Shown: positions 8,641 to 17,811 of the stretch, one piece after another | Position numbering within the stretch: position 1 is the stretch's first letter | How the letters are laid out: the number at the start of each line of letters is the position of its first letter | Assembly (NCBI RefSeq): GCF_042679605.1 | Contig: NZ_JBHTMU010000021.1 | Coordinates: 3,793 to 67,792, forward strand | Length of the DNA stretch: 64,000 nucleotides | Direction of reading: 5' to 3' | DNA from: Litorisediminicola beolgyonensis | Lineage (GTDB): Bacteria > Pseudomonadota > Alphaproteobacteria > Rhodobacterales > Rhodobacteraceae | Position numbers and translations under genes: made by a program | The notes under the pieces: generated by a model | Seen by the model: the letters and a program-made list of their open reading frames with translations, nothing else | What the model was told of the DNA's origin: nothing | Database searches by the model: none

Positions 8641-9381
8641 TCAGACGCGCTGGAACACACTGCCCCAACCAGTCACACGCGCGGGATCGAGACCAACCTC
8701 GCGCAGGCAATGGGCGGCGGTCACGGAAACCGAGTCGAGGACCGGAATCCCTGTGGCCTCCTCAATCCGGGGAGCAACGGGCGCACCACGGAAATTCGTG
8801 CAGACGATGGCAATGGCGTCAGGCTGGGCCTCGGCGACCTGTTCCACCAGCGCGCCGACCTGTTCGGGCGGGTAGGTGGCGAAGCTGTAATTCCCCTTGT
8901 CATCCAGACGCGCGGCGCTCACGACCTCGATGCCCTGCGATGCGTAATTGGCGATCATGCGGGTCTCGATGTCCTCGATATAGGGAGTTACGACGCCTAG
9001 TCGCTTGACGTTCATCTTTCGGAACAGCGCATCGTAGGCGAGGATCGTCGAGGTCGACGGCACACCGGTGCGCTCGGTGATCGCGGCGCAGAGGGCGTGG
9101 TCCTTCTCAAGTCCCAGCCAGCTGGCGGAGGTTCCGTTCCAGCAGATTAGGGCCGGTTCCGCCTCGGCGAGGCGTTCGGCGGCCTCCAGGATCGGCTCCA
9201 GCGTGAATTGCGACTGCGATGCTTCGGACATGGAGATTTCCACAACCCGAAAGCGTCCGAAATGGGCGCTTGCCGTGTCCCCGAACGAGGCGAACATGGC
9301 AGAGGTGTAGGGTTCCAGAACGGTGTTGGAGGACGGCGTGAGCATCCCGATGCGGCGGCCGTTGACGGGCGTATAGGTCAT
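8641..9381 (-). CDS. Asp/Glu racemase superfamily protein, arylmalonate decarboxylase / maleate isomerase type
   Basis: The protein has 246 residues. It begins with the family strand and substrate loop (GRRIGMLTPSSNTVLEPYT). The second active-site cysteine is present in IVCTNFRG, but the first-half position reads WNGTSAS, so the usual first cysteine is replaced, apparently by Asn. A single cysteine is the layout of arylmalonate decarboxylase, whereas racemases and maleate isomerases use two, so decarboxylation or one-base isomerisation is more likely than racemisation. The ATG overlaps the stop of the upstream cyclic amidohydrolase by 4 bp. It is the last gene of the gntR-amidohydrolase-racemase operon. 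Confidence 0.8.
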   Translation of the reverse strand: MTYTPVNGRRIGMLTPSSNTVLEPYTSAMFASFGDTASAHFGRFRVVEISMSEASQSQFTLEPILEAAERLAEAEPALICWNGTSASWLGLEKDHALCAAITERTGVPSTSTILAYDALFRKMNVKRLGVVTPYIEDIETRMIANYASQGIEVVSAARLDDKGNYSFATYPPEQVGALVEQVAEAQPDAIAIVCTNFRGAPVAPRIEEATGIPVLDSVSVTAAHCLREVGLDPARVTGWGSVFQRV

Positions 9382-10772
9382 GTCGTCACGCTCGGCTTTG
9401 CGCGGGCGACGTGGAGGCCGTCGGGTTTGCCGACAGGCGCGCCGTTCAGCATCGTCGTCTGGCCGCGCAGGATGGTGCGGACTGGCCAGCCGGTGACTTC
9501 AAGCCCTTCCCAGGGCGTGTAATCGGAGCCGTGGTGCAGATCGTCCTGCGTGATCCGGCGCGTCAGATCCGGGTCCCAGAGCACGATGTCGGCATCCTTG
9601 CCGATGGAGATGGAGCCTTTGTGCTCCAGACCGTAGATGCGGGCGTGGTGCGTGGCGGTCAGGTCGGCGAAGGTTTCAAGGCTGATGCGACCTTTCGAGA
9701 CCCCTTCGGAAAACAGGATCGGCAGGCGGGTCTCGACGCCCGGAATGCCGTTGGGGATGTTGCGGAACGACGCCCGAGCGCCGGGCGCGTCCTTGCCCGC
9801 GCTGTCGGCAAAGCGGAACGGACAGTGGTCGGACGAGAACACGTCGAACGCCCCTTGCTCCAGACCGGCCCAGATCGATGCCTGTTCGCCGGTGTCGCGC
9901 GGCGGGGGCGAGCAGACCCATTTCGCGCCTTCGAACCCCGCGCGGTCAAGATCGTCGGCCGTGAGCGTGATGTATTGCGGACAGGTCTCCGCGAAGACCC
10001 GAACGCCACGCGCGCGCGCCCTCTGGATTTCGTCCAGCGCCGCGCCGTTCGACACATGGACGATCATCACTGGCACATCCGCCACCTCGGCCAGCGTGGT
10101 TGCACGATGTGTCGCTTCGCGCTCGACCGGGATGGGGCGGGTGCGGGCGTGATGGACGGGCTGGATACGGCCGTCGCGCTCCGCCTTGTCGCGCAGGAAC
10201 TCGATGGCGTCCTCGTTTTCGGCGTGGACCATCGTCAGCGCGCCCTGTTCGCGGGCGACATCCATCACCTGAAGAATTTCGGCGTCCGTCAGCCTCATCC
10301 CTTGATAGGTCATGAACACCTTGAAGCTGGTCATGCCCTGCGCGATCAGCGCAGGCAGGTCCTGACCTAAAGTCACCGGGTCAACGGATTTCACGATCAG
10401 GTGGAAGGACACGTCGGTGAGGCACTGACCTTCGGCCTTGGCGAGATAGGCGGTCACGGCGTCCCTGAGGGTCTGCCCGTCTTCGGGCAGGCAGAACGGC
10501 ATCACGGTGGTGTTTCCGCCGCAGGCCGCCGCGCGGGTCGCGGAGGCGAAGTCATCCGCCATCTCGATGCCGGGGCCGGAGGGTTGCGAGATGTGGACGT
10601 GGCTGTCGATGCCGCCGGGCATGGCGATCAGGCCGGTCGCGTCGATGACCTCTCTGCCGTCGAGATCGGTGCCAAGCGCCTCGATCCGGCCGCCCTTGAT
10701 GCCGATGCTGCAAAGCGAAACGCCGCCGGAGGTGACGACGCGAGCGTTTCGGATGACGAGTTCATGCTGCAT
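9378..10772 (-). CDS. Cyclic amidohydrolase (dihydropyrimidinase/hydantoinase/allantoinase family)
   Basis: The protein has 464 residues, normal for the family. The binuclear zinc site is complete: His58 and His60 (SHVH), the lysine expected to be carboxylated in TSFKVFMTY (Lys151), His183 (VHAEN), His239 (VHVSNG) and Asp315 (SSDHCPF). Such enzymes open cyclic amides such as hydantoins, dihydropyrimidines or allantoin in the cytoplasm. The exact substrate cannot be told from motifs; uraD and a PuuE-like gene nearby make allantoin or a hydantoin plausible. It follows gntR by 44 bases and overlaps the racemase-like gene downstream, so the three are probably co-transcribed. Confidence 0.9.
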   Translation of the reverse strand: MQHELVIRNARVVTSGGVSLCSIGIKGGRIEALGTDLDGREVIDATGLIAMPGGIDSHVHISQPSGPGIEMADDFASATRAAACGGNTTVMPFCLPEDGQTLRDAVTAYLAKAEGQCLTDVSFHLIVKSVDPVTLGQDLPALIAQGMTSFKVFMTYQGMRLTDAEILQVMDVAREQGALTMVHAENEDAIEFLRDKAERDGRIQPVHHARTRPIPVEREATHRATTLAEVADVPVMIVHVSNGAALDEIQRARARGVRVFAETCPQYITLTADDLDRAGFEGAKWVCSPPPRDTGEQASIWAGLEQGAFDVFSSDHCPFRFADSAGKDAPGARASFRNIPNGIPGVETRLPILFSEGVSKGRISLETFADLTATHHARIYGLEHKGSISIGKDADIVLWDPDLTRRITQDDLHHGSDYTPWEGLEVTGWPVRTILRGQTTMLNGAPVGKPDGLHVARAKPSVTT

Positions 10773-10816
10773 GGGTTTGGCCCTTGTCTGTGTTTCTGAG
10801 GTAGATTGGCGGCGAC

Positions 10817-11494
10817 TTATCCAAGCAGGATTTCCTCCAGCGTGCGCGGATCGGTGTCGCGTGGGTTCAGATCGACGCCAGCGGCTATTCCATCGATATG
10901 GTCTTCGATCCGGCGGGCGATCAGATCGGCATCGCCGGACTGCAGCGCTTCGAGGATTTCGGCGTGCTCGTTCTGGGTGCAGACGTCCTGCTGCCGGGTT
11001 CCGAACATCTGGATGATCAGCGACTCGCGCGCGACGAGGTCGTTCAGATAACGTTGCAGTGGAGCGTTACCGGCGATCTCGGCAATCAGGGTGTGAAACT
11101 CACCCGAAAGTGCGACGACTTTCGCCCAAGCCGCCTTTTCGCGTGCCGTCTGCTCTCGCGCGATGTGCTTTTCGAGCTTCTTCACCGCTTGAGGTGTGAG
11201 CTTCTCCGCCGCCATGAGGGCGATGGCCACTTCGATGCATTTCCGCGCGGCGAAAAGGTCTTCCGCTTCCTGCGCGGTGGGCTGGGCGACAGAAGCGCCA
11301 CGATTAGGTTCCTGCTCGACCAGACCCTCGTAGCTGAGGCGGTCGAGTGCCTTGCGCACGTTGCCCCTGGACGCGCCGAGGATCTCGCCCAGCCGGATTT
11401 CGCGGAGACGCGTACCCGGCGCAAGTTTGCGAGTCAGGATCGCCTCGCGGAGAGACTGGAAAATCGCGTCCTCGGACGCGCGCGCAGGTTTCAT
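10817..11494 (-). CDS. GntR family regulator, FCD domain
   Basis: The protein has 225 residues from the ATG at 11494; a TTG 57 bases upstream would give a longer form with no extra domain. Residues about 10-75 form the winged helix (LREAILTRKLAPGTRLRE, then GASRGNVRKALDRL). The C-terminal FCD domain has the metal-binding histidines in EFHTLIAE, NEHAEIL and EDHI. FCD regulators sense organic acids or related metabolites and usually repress transport and catabolic genes. It heads the operon with the cyclic amidohydrolase and is divergent from the first TRAP operon, so it probably controls both. Confidence 0.9.
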   Translation of the reverse strand: MKPARASEDAIFQSLREAILTRKLAPGTRLREIRLGEILGASRGNVRKALDRLSYEGLVEQEPNRGASVAQPTAQEAEDLFAARKCIEVAIALMAAEKLTPQAVKKLEKHIAREQTAREKAAWAKVVALSGEFHTLIAEIAGNAPLQRYLNDLVARESLIIQMFGTRQQDVCTQNEHAEILEALQSGDADLIARRIEDHIDGIAAGVDLNPRDTDPRTLEEILLG

Positions 11495-11641
11495 ATATCG
11501 ATGCCCGGATATTTTCTGTGCCGAAGATACGTGCAAAGTTCGGAGTTTCAAACGATCATTTGTTCGGTGGCGCGAATTAGCAGAATTTCTATAAGCATTT
11601 GAATCATTTATTTAATATTGTGGTTTGTCCCAGAAATGCAG

Positions 11642-11692
11642 CCGATTGTCTGAATTTTGTGCGCAAAAATATCTTGAATTGTTAACAATCGG
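11642..11692. promoter_or_regulatory. Candidate GntR operator region upstream of TRAP operon 1
   Basis: The AT-rich gap between gntR and the TRAP genes holds an inverted repeat with arms CCGATTGT (11642-11649) and ACAATCGG (11685-11692). The perfect 12-bp palindrome ATTGTTAACAAT at 11678-11689 overlaps the right arm. Its position between divergent regulator and transporter genes is right for an operator of the GntR/FCD protein. No experimental support can be seen from the sequence. Confidence 0.45.
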
Positions 11693-11810
11693 AGCCTCTC
11701 ATTGACCTGAGGGCTGACGCTCCCAGGGCCGTGGAACTGCGACCGGGGAGCTCTGGTTTTCGTCGTCCGACTGCCTGCTGCCTAGAACAAAAATGAAAGG
11801 AAGACTCGCC

Positions 11811-12848
11811 GTGAACCATTTCCGTGCAATCGCTACCGCAATGACATGCACCATCGCCCTGACAGGCGTGGCGCAGGCGCAATCCATGCGCCTGATCACC
11901 CAGAACCAGGAACAACGCGCGCAATATCCGGCCGAGGCCGAGGCGGTCGCGGCACTTTCGGATGCCGGCTTCGATGTCAGCCGCAGCGAATATCAGGCGG
12001 TCGGGATCGACCTTGCCGACGGCCTGCGGCTTCTGAGCACCGGAGCCTTCGATATGGCGACGATCCAAGTCGGCAGCGTCGCCAAGGACGACCCGTTCCT
12101 GGAAGGCATCGACCTAATCGGCGTGTCCACCAACATGGAGGATCTCAAATCTGCCGTGGACGCCTTCCGTGACGTGTTCAACGCGCGTCTGGAGGAGAAG
12201 TTCGGTGTCACGGCGGCAGCGATCTGGCCGTTCGGTCCGCAAGTCTTTCTTTGCGGTGACGAAATCGCCTCGCTCGACGATCTCGACGGCATGAAAGTGC
12301 GGTCGTTTACCGCGTCGATGTCGACGCTTCTGGAGAACCTGGGCGCGACCCCGGTCACCTTGTCCTTCCCCGAAGTTTATCCTGCCCTGCAACGGGGTGT
12401 TGCGACTTGCGGCGTGACCTCGCCGACCTCGTCGAACACCGGCAAATGGCCGGAGGTGACGACCCATCTCTATCCGCTGTCAGTCTCCGGTTCGGTTCAG
12501 GCGCATATGGTCAATCTCGAGTGGCTGAACGGACTGAGTGAAGAGGCCCGCGCTGCCTTCGATACGGCGATGGCCGACATGGAAGCAGCGCTTTGGGATG
12601 TGGCGATCAACACGAACGGCACGGCACAATCCTGCTCGACCGGCGGGGACTGCCCGGAAGGCGGGATCTACACCTCCTACGACATGACGCTGGTTCCGGT
12701 GAGCGATGCCGACAAGGCACGCGTGGCCGAAATCTCCGCCTCTGCGGTTCTGCCGGAATGGGCGGAAAAATGCGAGGCGTCCTATCCGGGCTGCAAGCAG
12801 CTTTGGAACGACACGGTCGGCGCCGCCCGCGGCCTTTCGATCGACTGA
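11811..12848 (+). CDS. TRAP transporter solute-binding protein (operon 1)
   Basis: The protein has 345 residues from the GTG at 11811. This start is chosen over the in-frame ATG at 11793 because AAAGGAAG lies within the latter's first codons, spaced correctly for the GTG, and because the signal peptide begins here (MNHFRAIATAMTCTIALTGV, cleavage near AQA-QS). Family hallmarks are the VRSFTASMSTLLENLGATPV segment (the substrate carboxylate arginine region) and SFPEVYPALQRGVATCG. It captures solute in the periplasm for the DctQM membrane pair encoded directly downstream. Extra cysteines near the C terminus (SCSTGGDC and CEASYPGC) may form disulfides. Confidence 0.88.
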   Translation: MNHFRAIATAMTCTIALTGVAQAQSMRLITQNQEQRAQYPAEAEAVAALSDAGFDVSRSEYQAVGIDLADGLRLLSTGAFDMATIQVGSVAKDDPFLEGIDLIGVSTNMEDLKSAVDAFRDVFNARLEEKFGVTAAAIWPFGPQVFLCGDEIASLDDLDGMKVRSFTASMSTLLENLGATPVTLSFPEVYPALQRGVATCGVTSPTSSNTGKWPEVTTHLYPLSVSGSVQAHMVNLEWLNGLSEEARAAFDTAMADMEAALWDVAINTNGTAQSCSTGGDCPEGGIYTSYDMTLVPVSDADKARVAEISASAVLPEWAEKCEASYPGCKQLWNDTVGAARGLSID

Positions 12849-12860
12849 CGGCTGATTGAC

Positions 12861-13442
12861 GTGGACGCGCTCCTCAGGACCGTCGAACACATCGCCGCCG
12901 CGCTCGCGCTCGTCGCGGGCGCGGCCATCGCTGTGCTGGCCGCGCTGATCACCATCGACATCGTGGGACGCGATTTCTTCGGGGCATCGATTCAGGGCAC
13001 GGACGAGATCGGCGGATACGTCCTTGCCTTCGTCGGATCGCTGGGAATGGCCCTGACCTTGCTGAGGCGGGGGCATCCGCGCATCGAAATCTTCTTTCGT
13101 TTTTTTCCGAGAGTATTACGAGATTGTCTTCACGTTCTGGCTCAGATCGCGATGGCTGGTTTTGCCGCGTTCATGGCCTGGCATGCCTGGGGTGAGTTGC
13201 AGACGACGTTGAGGTTCGGAGCGATCACCAACACACCGCTGCAAACGCCGCTCTGGGTGCCGCAAGGGGTCTGGGTGATCGGCATGATCTTCTTCGCCGT
13301 GACTGCCTGCCTTGCGACCGTTCACGCGCTTGTCCTTCTCTTCACCGATCGCTCTTCGATTGAGCGGCGCTATGGCGCGCCCACCGTCGAGGAAGAGGTG
13401 AGCCAATACGTTCATCCGGAGGGCGACGATGCTCGGGATTGA
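12861..13442 (+). CDS. TRAP transporter small permease (DctQ type, operon 1)
   Basis: The protein has 193 residues with four membrane segments and the family pattern of an early RDFFG motif followed by TDEIGGYVLAFVGSLGMA. DctQ proteins assist the large DctM permease in the inner membrane. The start is a GTG 12 bases after the binding-protein stop. Its end overlaps the DctM start by 14 bases, indicating coupled translation. The hydrophilic C-terminal tail after the fourth helix is slightly longer than usual. Confidence 0.88.
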   Translation: MDALLRTVEHIAAALALVAGAAIAVLAALITIDIVGRDFFGASIQGTDEIGGYVLAFVGSLGMALTLLRRGHPRIEIFFRFFPRVLRDCLHVLAQIAMAGFAAFMAWHAWGELQTTLRFGAITNTPLQTPLWVPQGVWVIGMIFFAVTACLATVHALVLLFTDRSSIERRYGAPTVEEEVSQYVHPEGDDARD

Positions 13443-14709
13443 AGACGCGGCCATCGGGTTTGGCCTTTTGCTGTTCCTGCTCTTCATCGGGCTGCATATT
13501 GCCACCGCGCTGTTCATCGTCGCCATCGCGGGCGCGTATGTCTTCATCGGTGATGCGATGATCCGCCCCTTCGGGACGATGATGTGGGGCACACTTAACA
13601 ACTTCTTGCTGGTCGCGATCCCTCTTTTCGTTCTGATGGGTGAGATCCTCGTGCGGGGTGGCGTGACGGAACGGATGTACCGCGCGCTTGCGGATTGGAC
13701 CAAACCGCTGCCGGGCGGTCTGTTGCACACCAATATCGCCGCATCGACGGTCTTCGCGTCGATTTCGGGGTCCTCGGTTGCCACCGCTGCCACGATTGGC
13801 ACGGTCGCGTTCCCGACCTTCCGCCGCCAGAACTATGCCGAGGCTTGGGTAGCGGGGAGCGTCGCGTCGGGTGCGACTTTGGGTATCCTGATCCCGCCGT
13901 CGATCAACCTCATCATCTATGGCGCGATCACCAACACCTCCATCGGCGCGCTCTTTACGGCGGGCATTCTGCCCGGAGTCATTCTGGCGCTTTGTTTCAT
14001 GCTTATGATTGCCACAGCCTCGCTGCTGAACCCGTCCATCGCAGGCAGGCCCGAGCCGATTGCGCCCTGGTCCGAGCGCCGGAAAAGACTGACCGATCTG
14101 GTGCCGCCGCTGGTGATCTTCATCCTCGTAATGGGTTCGATTTATCTGGGCTTCGCCACACCGACCGAGGCGGCGGGCGTGGGCGTGATGGCGGCGTTCG
14201 CGCTGACTGCGTTCTACCGGACGCTCGGCTGGAAGATGTTACGTGAAGCGATGATGTCGGCGGTCACGACCACGGGCATGACGCTTTTGATCCTTATCGC
14301 CGCCTTCTATCTGAACTTCATTCTTGGCGTTCTGGGTGTACCAGCGCAGGTCTCGGCATTCGTGTCGTCGTTCGATGTCACGCCGCTCGCCATGATTCTG
14401 CTTCTGGTCGTGCTCTACATGCTGCTCGGCTGTTTTCTGGACGCGTTGGCCATGATGATTGCGACCATTCCCATCGTGCTGCCGGTCGTTACGTTACTGG
14501 GATATGACAGCATCTGGTTCGGCATCTTCCTTGTGCTGATGTGCGAGCTGGCGCTGATCACGCCGCCGGTGGGCATGAACCTGTATGTCACCCAGAGTGT
14601 CCGGGGCCGGGGTCATGTGGGCACGGTGATCGCGGGCGTGCTGCCATTCGTGCTCTGCATCCTTGCAGTGGTCGCGATCATCGCGATCTTCCCAGGCATC
14701 CTGATTTGA
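13429..14709 (+). CDS. TRAP transporter large permease (DctM type, operon 1)
   Basis: The protein has 426 residues, the standard length for DctM. It has multiple membrane helices with family motifs: VAIPLFVLMGEIL, the SISGSSVATAATIG loop, GILIPPSINLIIYG, and near the end ALITPPVGMNLYV. It is the sodium-coupled translocation subunit. Its stop shares one base with the ATG of the following racemase-like gene (TGATG), so transport and metabolism genes share a transcript. Confidence 0.93.
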   Translation: MLGIEDAAIGFGLLLFLLFIGLHIATALFIVAIAGAYVFIGDAMIRPFGTMMWGTLNNFLLVAIPLFVLMGEILVRGGVTERMYRALADWTKPLPGGLLHTNIAASTVFASISGSSVATAATIGTVAFPTFRRQNYAEAWVAGSVASGATLGILIPPSINLIIYGAITNTSIGALFTAGILPGVILALCFMLMIATASLLNPSIAGRPEPIAPWSERRKRLTDLVPPLVIFILVMGSIYLGFATPTEAAGVGVMAAFALTAFYRTLGWKMLREAMMSAVTTTGMTLLILIAAFYLNFILGVLGVPAQVSAFVSSFDVTPLAMILLLVVLYMLLGCFLDALAMMIATIPIVLPVVTLLGYDSIWFGIFLVLMCELALITPPVGMNLYVTQSVRGRGHVGTVIAGVLPFVLCILAVVAIIAIFPGILI

Positions 14710-15437
14710 TGTCCCGACGCGTCCTTGTGGTGAACCCGAATACGTCGCCCGAGGTGACGGAAGCCTATCTGACGGCTGCGCGTGCCTTGGCGCCGGAGGA
14801 CGTGATCCTCACCGGGGTGACGGGGCGGTTCGGGGCGCGGATCGTCTCGACCGAAGCCGAAAACGTGATCGCGGGTCACTCGGTGTTGGAACTGGTGGCG
14901 GAGCATGTGGAAGGGCACGATGCGGTCATCCTTGCGATCTCCTTCGACACCGCTTTGGATGCGCTGAGATCGGTGCTGGGCGTGCCGGTGGTTGGTATTA
15001 CCGAGGCCGCGCTCCGCGCCGCATCTGCTGGCGGGCGCCGCATTGGCGTTGTCATCTTTGGCGAGGTCAGCCGCGGGTTGTACGAGTCTGTCTTGGCCCG
15101 CAAGGGGATCGTGCCTTCGGGGCTGGTCGCCATCGAGATCGGTGGGGCATCGGACTACCTGTCGCCGGAGGCGAAAGACGCCACCGTCGTGGACGCCTGT
15201 CTAAGGCTCGAAGGTCAAGGGGCCCAGGCTGTCGTGATCTGCGGTGCCGCCATCGTCGGGATGGCGGCCCGGATCGCCAAGCAGGTGACGCTGCCGGTCT
15301 TCGACGGCGTTGAAGCCGTCGAAGCCAGCCTCTCCGCCATGGCCGAGCATGAACCGACGCAACCCGTCCGGCCATTGAGCGAGAGTGTGGGATTGTCGCC
15401 GTCGCTGACCCGGTTTCTTAGCGGGGATTTGCTTTGA
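14709..15437 (+). CDS. Hydantoin racemase-like protein lacking catalytic cysteines (paralogue 1)
   Basis: The protein has 242 residues and a typical Asp/Glu/hydantoin racemase fold start (RRVLVVNPNTSPEVTEAY). In hydantoin and allantoin racemases two cysteines act as acid and base. Here the first position is Ile77 within LAISFDTAL, where the family has CFxDPGL. The second is Gly179 in ICGAAIVGM, where the family has LGCAGM; Cys178 sits one residue early. Two-base racemisation is therefore unlikely by the known mechanism. It lies between the TRAP permease and an amidohydrolase gene, overlapping both by a few bases, so it probably acts on the imported compound. Confidence 0.8.
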   Translation: MSRRVLVVNPNTSPEVTEAYLTAARALAPEDVILTGVTGRFGARIVSTEAENVIAGHSVLELVAEHVEGHDAVILAISFDTALDALRSVLGVPVVGITEAALRAASAGGRRIGVVIFGEVSRGLYESVLARKGIVPSGLVAIEIGGASDYLSPEAKDATVVDACLRLEGQGAQAVVICGAAIVGMAARIAKQVTLPVFDGVEAVEASLSAMAEHEPTQPVRPLSESVGLSPSLTRFLSGDLL

Positions 15438-16945
15438 GTGCGTCGGTCTTCTTTCGCAATGTCCGTTTGCTCGAACTCGATTCAGAGCAGGGAATGTCGT
15501 CACCGACAGATCTTTTGGTTCGCGACGCGCAGATTGCAGGGATCGGCCCGGAGGCCGTGCCGGACGACGCTCGCATCATCGAGGGCAATGGCGATCTGTT
15601 GATGCCGGGGCTGATCAACGCACACTTCCATTCCTCCGTGAACCACATGAAAGGGCGGTTGCCGTGCCTGCCGCTGGAGCTTTTCATGCTTTTCGAAAGC
15701 CCGGCGCTGGAGGCCCTGCGGCCGACAGCACGGCAGGCCTATCTGCGGACCATGCTGGGCTGTATCGAGATGCTGCGGGCGGGCACGACGGCCGTGATGG
15801 ACGATTGCTTTTTCGTGCCGGAACCCACGCCGGAGATCATCGATGCGGTGGCGCAGGCCTATGCCGACAGTGGAATTCGCGCGACTCTGGCGCTGGATGA
15901 GCCTGAGCTTTCGGAATTGGAGAAACTCCCGTTTCTCGAAGAGCTTGCTCCGGAGGCGATGCGGGCCGGGCTGGCCCGGCGGCCCAGACTGAAAGCGGAG
16001 GATCTGCTGGCGCTCTACGATCACCTGATTGGGCGCTGGCATGGTGCCGAGGAGGGCCGTATCGGTGCGGCCGTCTCATGTTCGGCGCCGCAGCGCGTAA
16101 GCCGGGAGTATTTCGCGGCGCTGAATGCTCTGAGCGTCGAGCACGATCTGCCGGTCTTCGCGCATATGCTGGAAACCCGGCTTCAGCGGGTTCTCGGCCA
16201 TGAAAAATTCGGTGGCCGGTCGCTGGTGCGGTACACTCACGATCTTGGTCTTCTGTCCGACCGGATGCAGGTGATCCATGCCATCTGGGTTGATGACGAC
16301 GACCTCGACCTGATCGCGGACGCCGGCGCCAAGGTGGCGCATAACCCGATCAGCAATCTCCGTCTTGGCTCTGGAGTTATGCCGTTCCGTGAGATGCTGG
16401 ACAGGGGGATTTCGGTGTCGCTCGGGGTCGATGAGGCCATCGCAGATGACGCGATAAACATGTGGTCGGTGATGAAGACTGCCGGAATGATACATACGCT
16501 CTCGGGCGACGATCCCGACCTCTGGCCGACCGCGCGGGAGGTGCTGCGCACGGCGACGGTGGGCGGCGGAGAGGTCATGCGAAGGCCCGGTCTGGGAGCG
16601 CTGGAGATCGGCGCGCCAGCAGATCTGATCCTCGTCGACCTGTCTTCGCTCGCATTTCTGCCCCTGAACGACCTCGTCCGGCAGTTGGTACATGTCGAGA
16701 ATGGTTCGTCGGTCCGGACGACCATGGTCGCGGGCCGCGTCGTTGCCGAAAATGGGCGTGTCACGTCGGTGGATGAGGCGGCTCTGTTGGACGAGGCGCG
16801 GGAGGTCTTCGGGGGGCTTGCACTTATCCTGCGTCGCGCCTCCGAGGAGGTGTCGGACTTGTTGCCCGTCTATCGCGCGATGCATGATCGTGCGGTTGCC
16901 TCGGATGTGGGCATGACGCGGAAGCTCGGGAAGGGACTCGCATGA
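15434..16945 (+). CDS. Amidohydrolase, cytosine/guanine deaminase-TrzN-like
   Basis: The protein has 503 residues starting at a TTG that overlaps the previous stop (TTGA). It has the mononuclear amidohydrolase pattern: NAHFHS (two metal histidines), FAHMLET (third histidine plus catalytic-type Glu), QVIHAIWV (fourth histidine) and SLGVDEAIADD (the Asp). The C-terminal composite beta-domain (GAPADLILVDLSS) is intact. Family members deaminate or hydrolyse N-heterocycles such as cytosine, guanine, triazines or methylthioadenosine. The motif GVDEA in place of the common GTDGA marks an unusual subgroup. It sits in the catabolic operon between racemase-like and PuuE-like genes. Confidence 0.86.
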   Translation: MSASVFFRNVRLLELDSEQGMSSPTDLLVRDAQIAGIGPEAVPDDARIIEGNGDLLMPGLINAHFHSSVNHMKGRLPCLPLELFMLFESPALEALRPTARQAYLRTMLGCIEMLRAGTTAVMDDCFFVPEPTPEIIDAVAQAYADSGIRATLALDEPELSELEKLPFLEELAPEAMRAGLARRPRLKAEDLLALYDHLIGRWHGAEEGRIGAAVSCSAPQRVSREYFAALNALSVEHDLPVFAHMLETRLQRVLGHEKFGGRSLVRYTHDLGLLSDRMQVIHAIWVDDDDLDLIADAGAKVAHNPISNLRLGSGVMPFREMLDRGISVSLGVDEAIADDAINMWSVMKTAGMIHTLSGDDPDLWPTAREVLRTATVGGGEVMRRPGLGALEIGAPADLILVDLSSLAFLPLNDLVRQLVHVENGSSVRTTMVAGRVVAENGRVTSVDEAALLDEAREVFGGLALILRRASEEVSDLLPVYRAMHDRAVASDVGMTRKLGKGLA

Positions 16946-17808
16946 CGCTGCCTTGGACCTTTTCGACTTTGCCGTCACGTCCGAAGGGCACATGGCCGAA
17001 CGGTGCCCGTGTCGCGCTCTGGGTCGCTGTTGGGATCGAGAGTTATCGCCCCGATGACGGCATCACCGAAGACATCCTGCCGCGCGGAGAGTCACCGGAC
17101 CTGGTAAACATGGCATGGCGTGACTATGGCAACCGCGTGGGCGCATTCCGGCTCTTCGAAAGGCTGGCTGGGATCGGGATTCGGCCAGCTGTCCTGCTCA
17201 ACACCGATGTATACGACGAGGCGCCGGAGGTCATTGAAGCTGCCCGAGCGGTGTCTGCCGAGTTTGTCGGGCACGGGCGGTCCAACTCCGACAGCCTGAC
17301 GGCGCTGCCGCCGGGCGAAGAAGCGGCTTATGTCTCTGAAGTTGCGTCCCGAATCGAGACGGAAGAGAGCGCAGCGCCCGGCGGTTGGTCGTCGCCTTGG
17401 CTCGCCCACACGCCAACATCGCTGACGAGTCTCGCCGGTGCTGGGTATCGCTACCTGCTGGACCTGCGGCTGGACGATCAGCCGGTCTGGATGGACACCG
17501 GAGCAGGGCGGTTGCTCGCGATTCCATACGCAGCCGAAATCAACGACAGCACGACGATGATCGGGCGGCAGATGGATGCCCGGAGCTTTGCCGATATGAT
17601 CCGCGACGAGGCGAAGGAACTTCTGATGTCGAAACAGCCGGTGGTGATGAGCGTGGTGCTGCACAGTTTCATTTCCGGTCAGCCTTGGCGTCTGCGCCCG
17701 ATTGCGGAGGCGCTGGCCGAAGTTGCCGCAATGGATGACATCTGGTGTGCTACGCCCGCGGAGATCCATGCAGCAGTCTTGTCCAATCCTGACCTAGCAG
17801 CAGGCTGA
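16942..17808 (+). CDS. Polysaccharide-deacetylase family hydrolase, PuuE (allantoinase)-like
   Basis: The protein has 288 residues. It belongs to the NodB-fold family close to PuuE-type allantoinases: an N-terminal WPNGARVALWVAVGIE strand, a DYGNRVGAFRLFERLAGIGI segment, an EFVGHGRSNSD motif carrying a histidine of the metal site, and SVVLHSFISGQPWRLRP near the C terminus. These features match metal-dependent hydrolases that open cyclic ureides. It overlaps the amidohydrolase gene by 4 bp. Together with the cyclic amidohydrolase at 9.4 kb, the window has two allantoinase-type enzymes of unrelated fold, so they probably have different substrates. Confidence 0.85.
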   Translation: MTLPWTFSTLPSRPKGTWPNGARVALWVAVGIESYRPDDGITEDILPRGESPDLVNMAWRDYGNRVGAFRLFERLAGIGIRPAVLLNTDVYDEAPEVIEAARAVSAEFVGHGRSNSDSLTALPPGEEAAYVSEVASRIETEESAAPGGWSSPWLAHTPTSLTSLAGAGYRYLLDLRLDDQPVWMDTGAGRLLAIPYAAEINDSTTMIGRQMDARSFADMIRDEAKELLMSKQPVVMSVVLHSFISGQPWRLRPIAEALAEVAAMDDIWCATPAEIHAAVLSNPDLAAG

Positions 17809-17811
17809 GCA

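Noticed and set aside
8517..8700. Remnant of a LysR coding sequence after the duplicate control element
   Set aside because: One frame gives YFVRAVSEIFAAQ, loosely like a LysR N terminus, but the match is short and no longer alignment holds, so only the regulatory element is reported.
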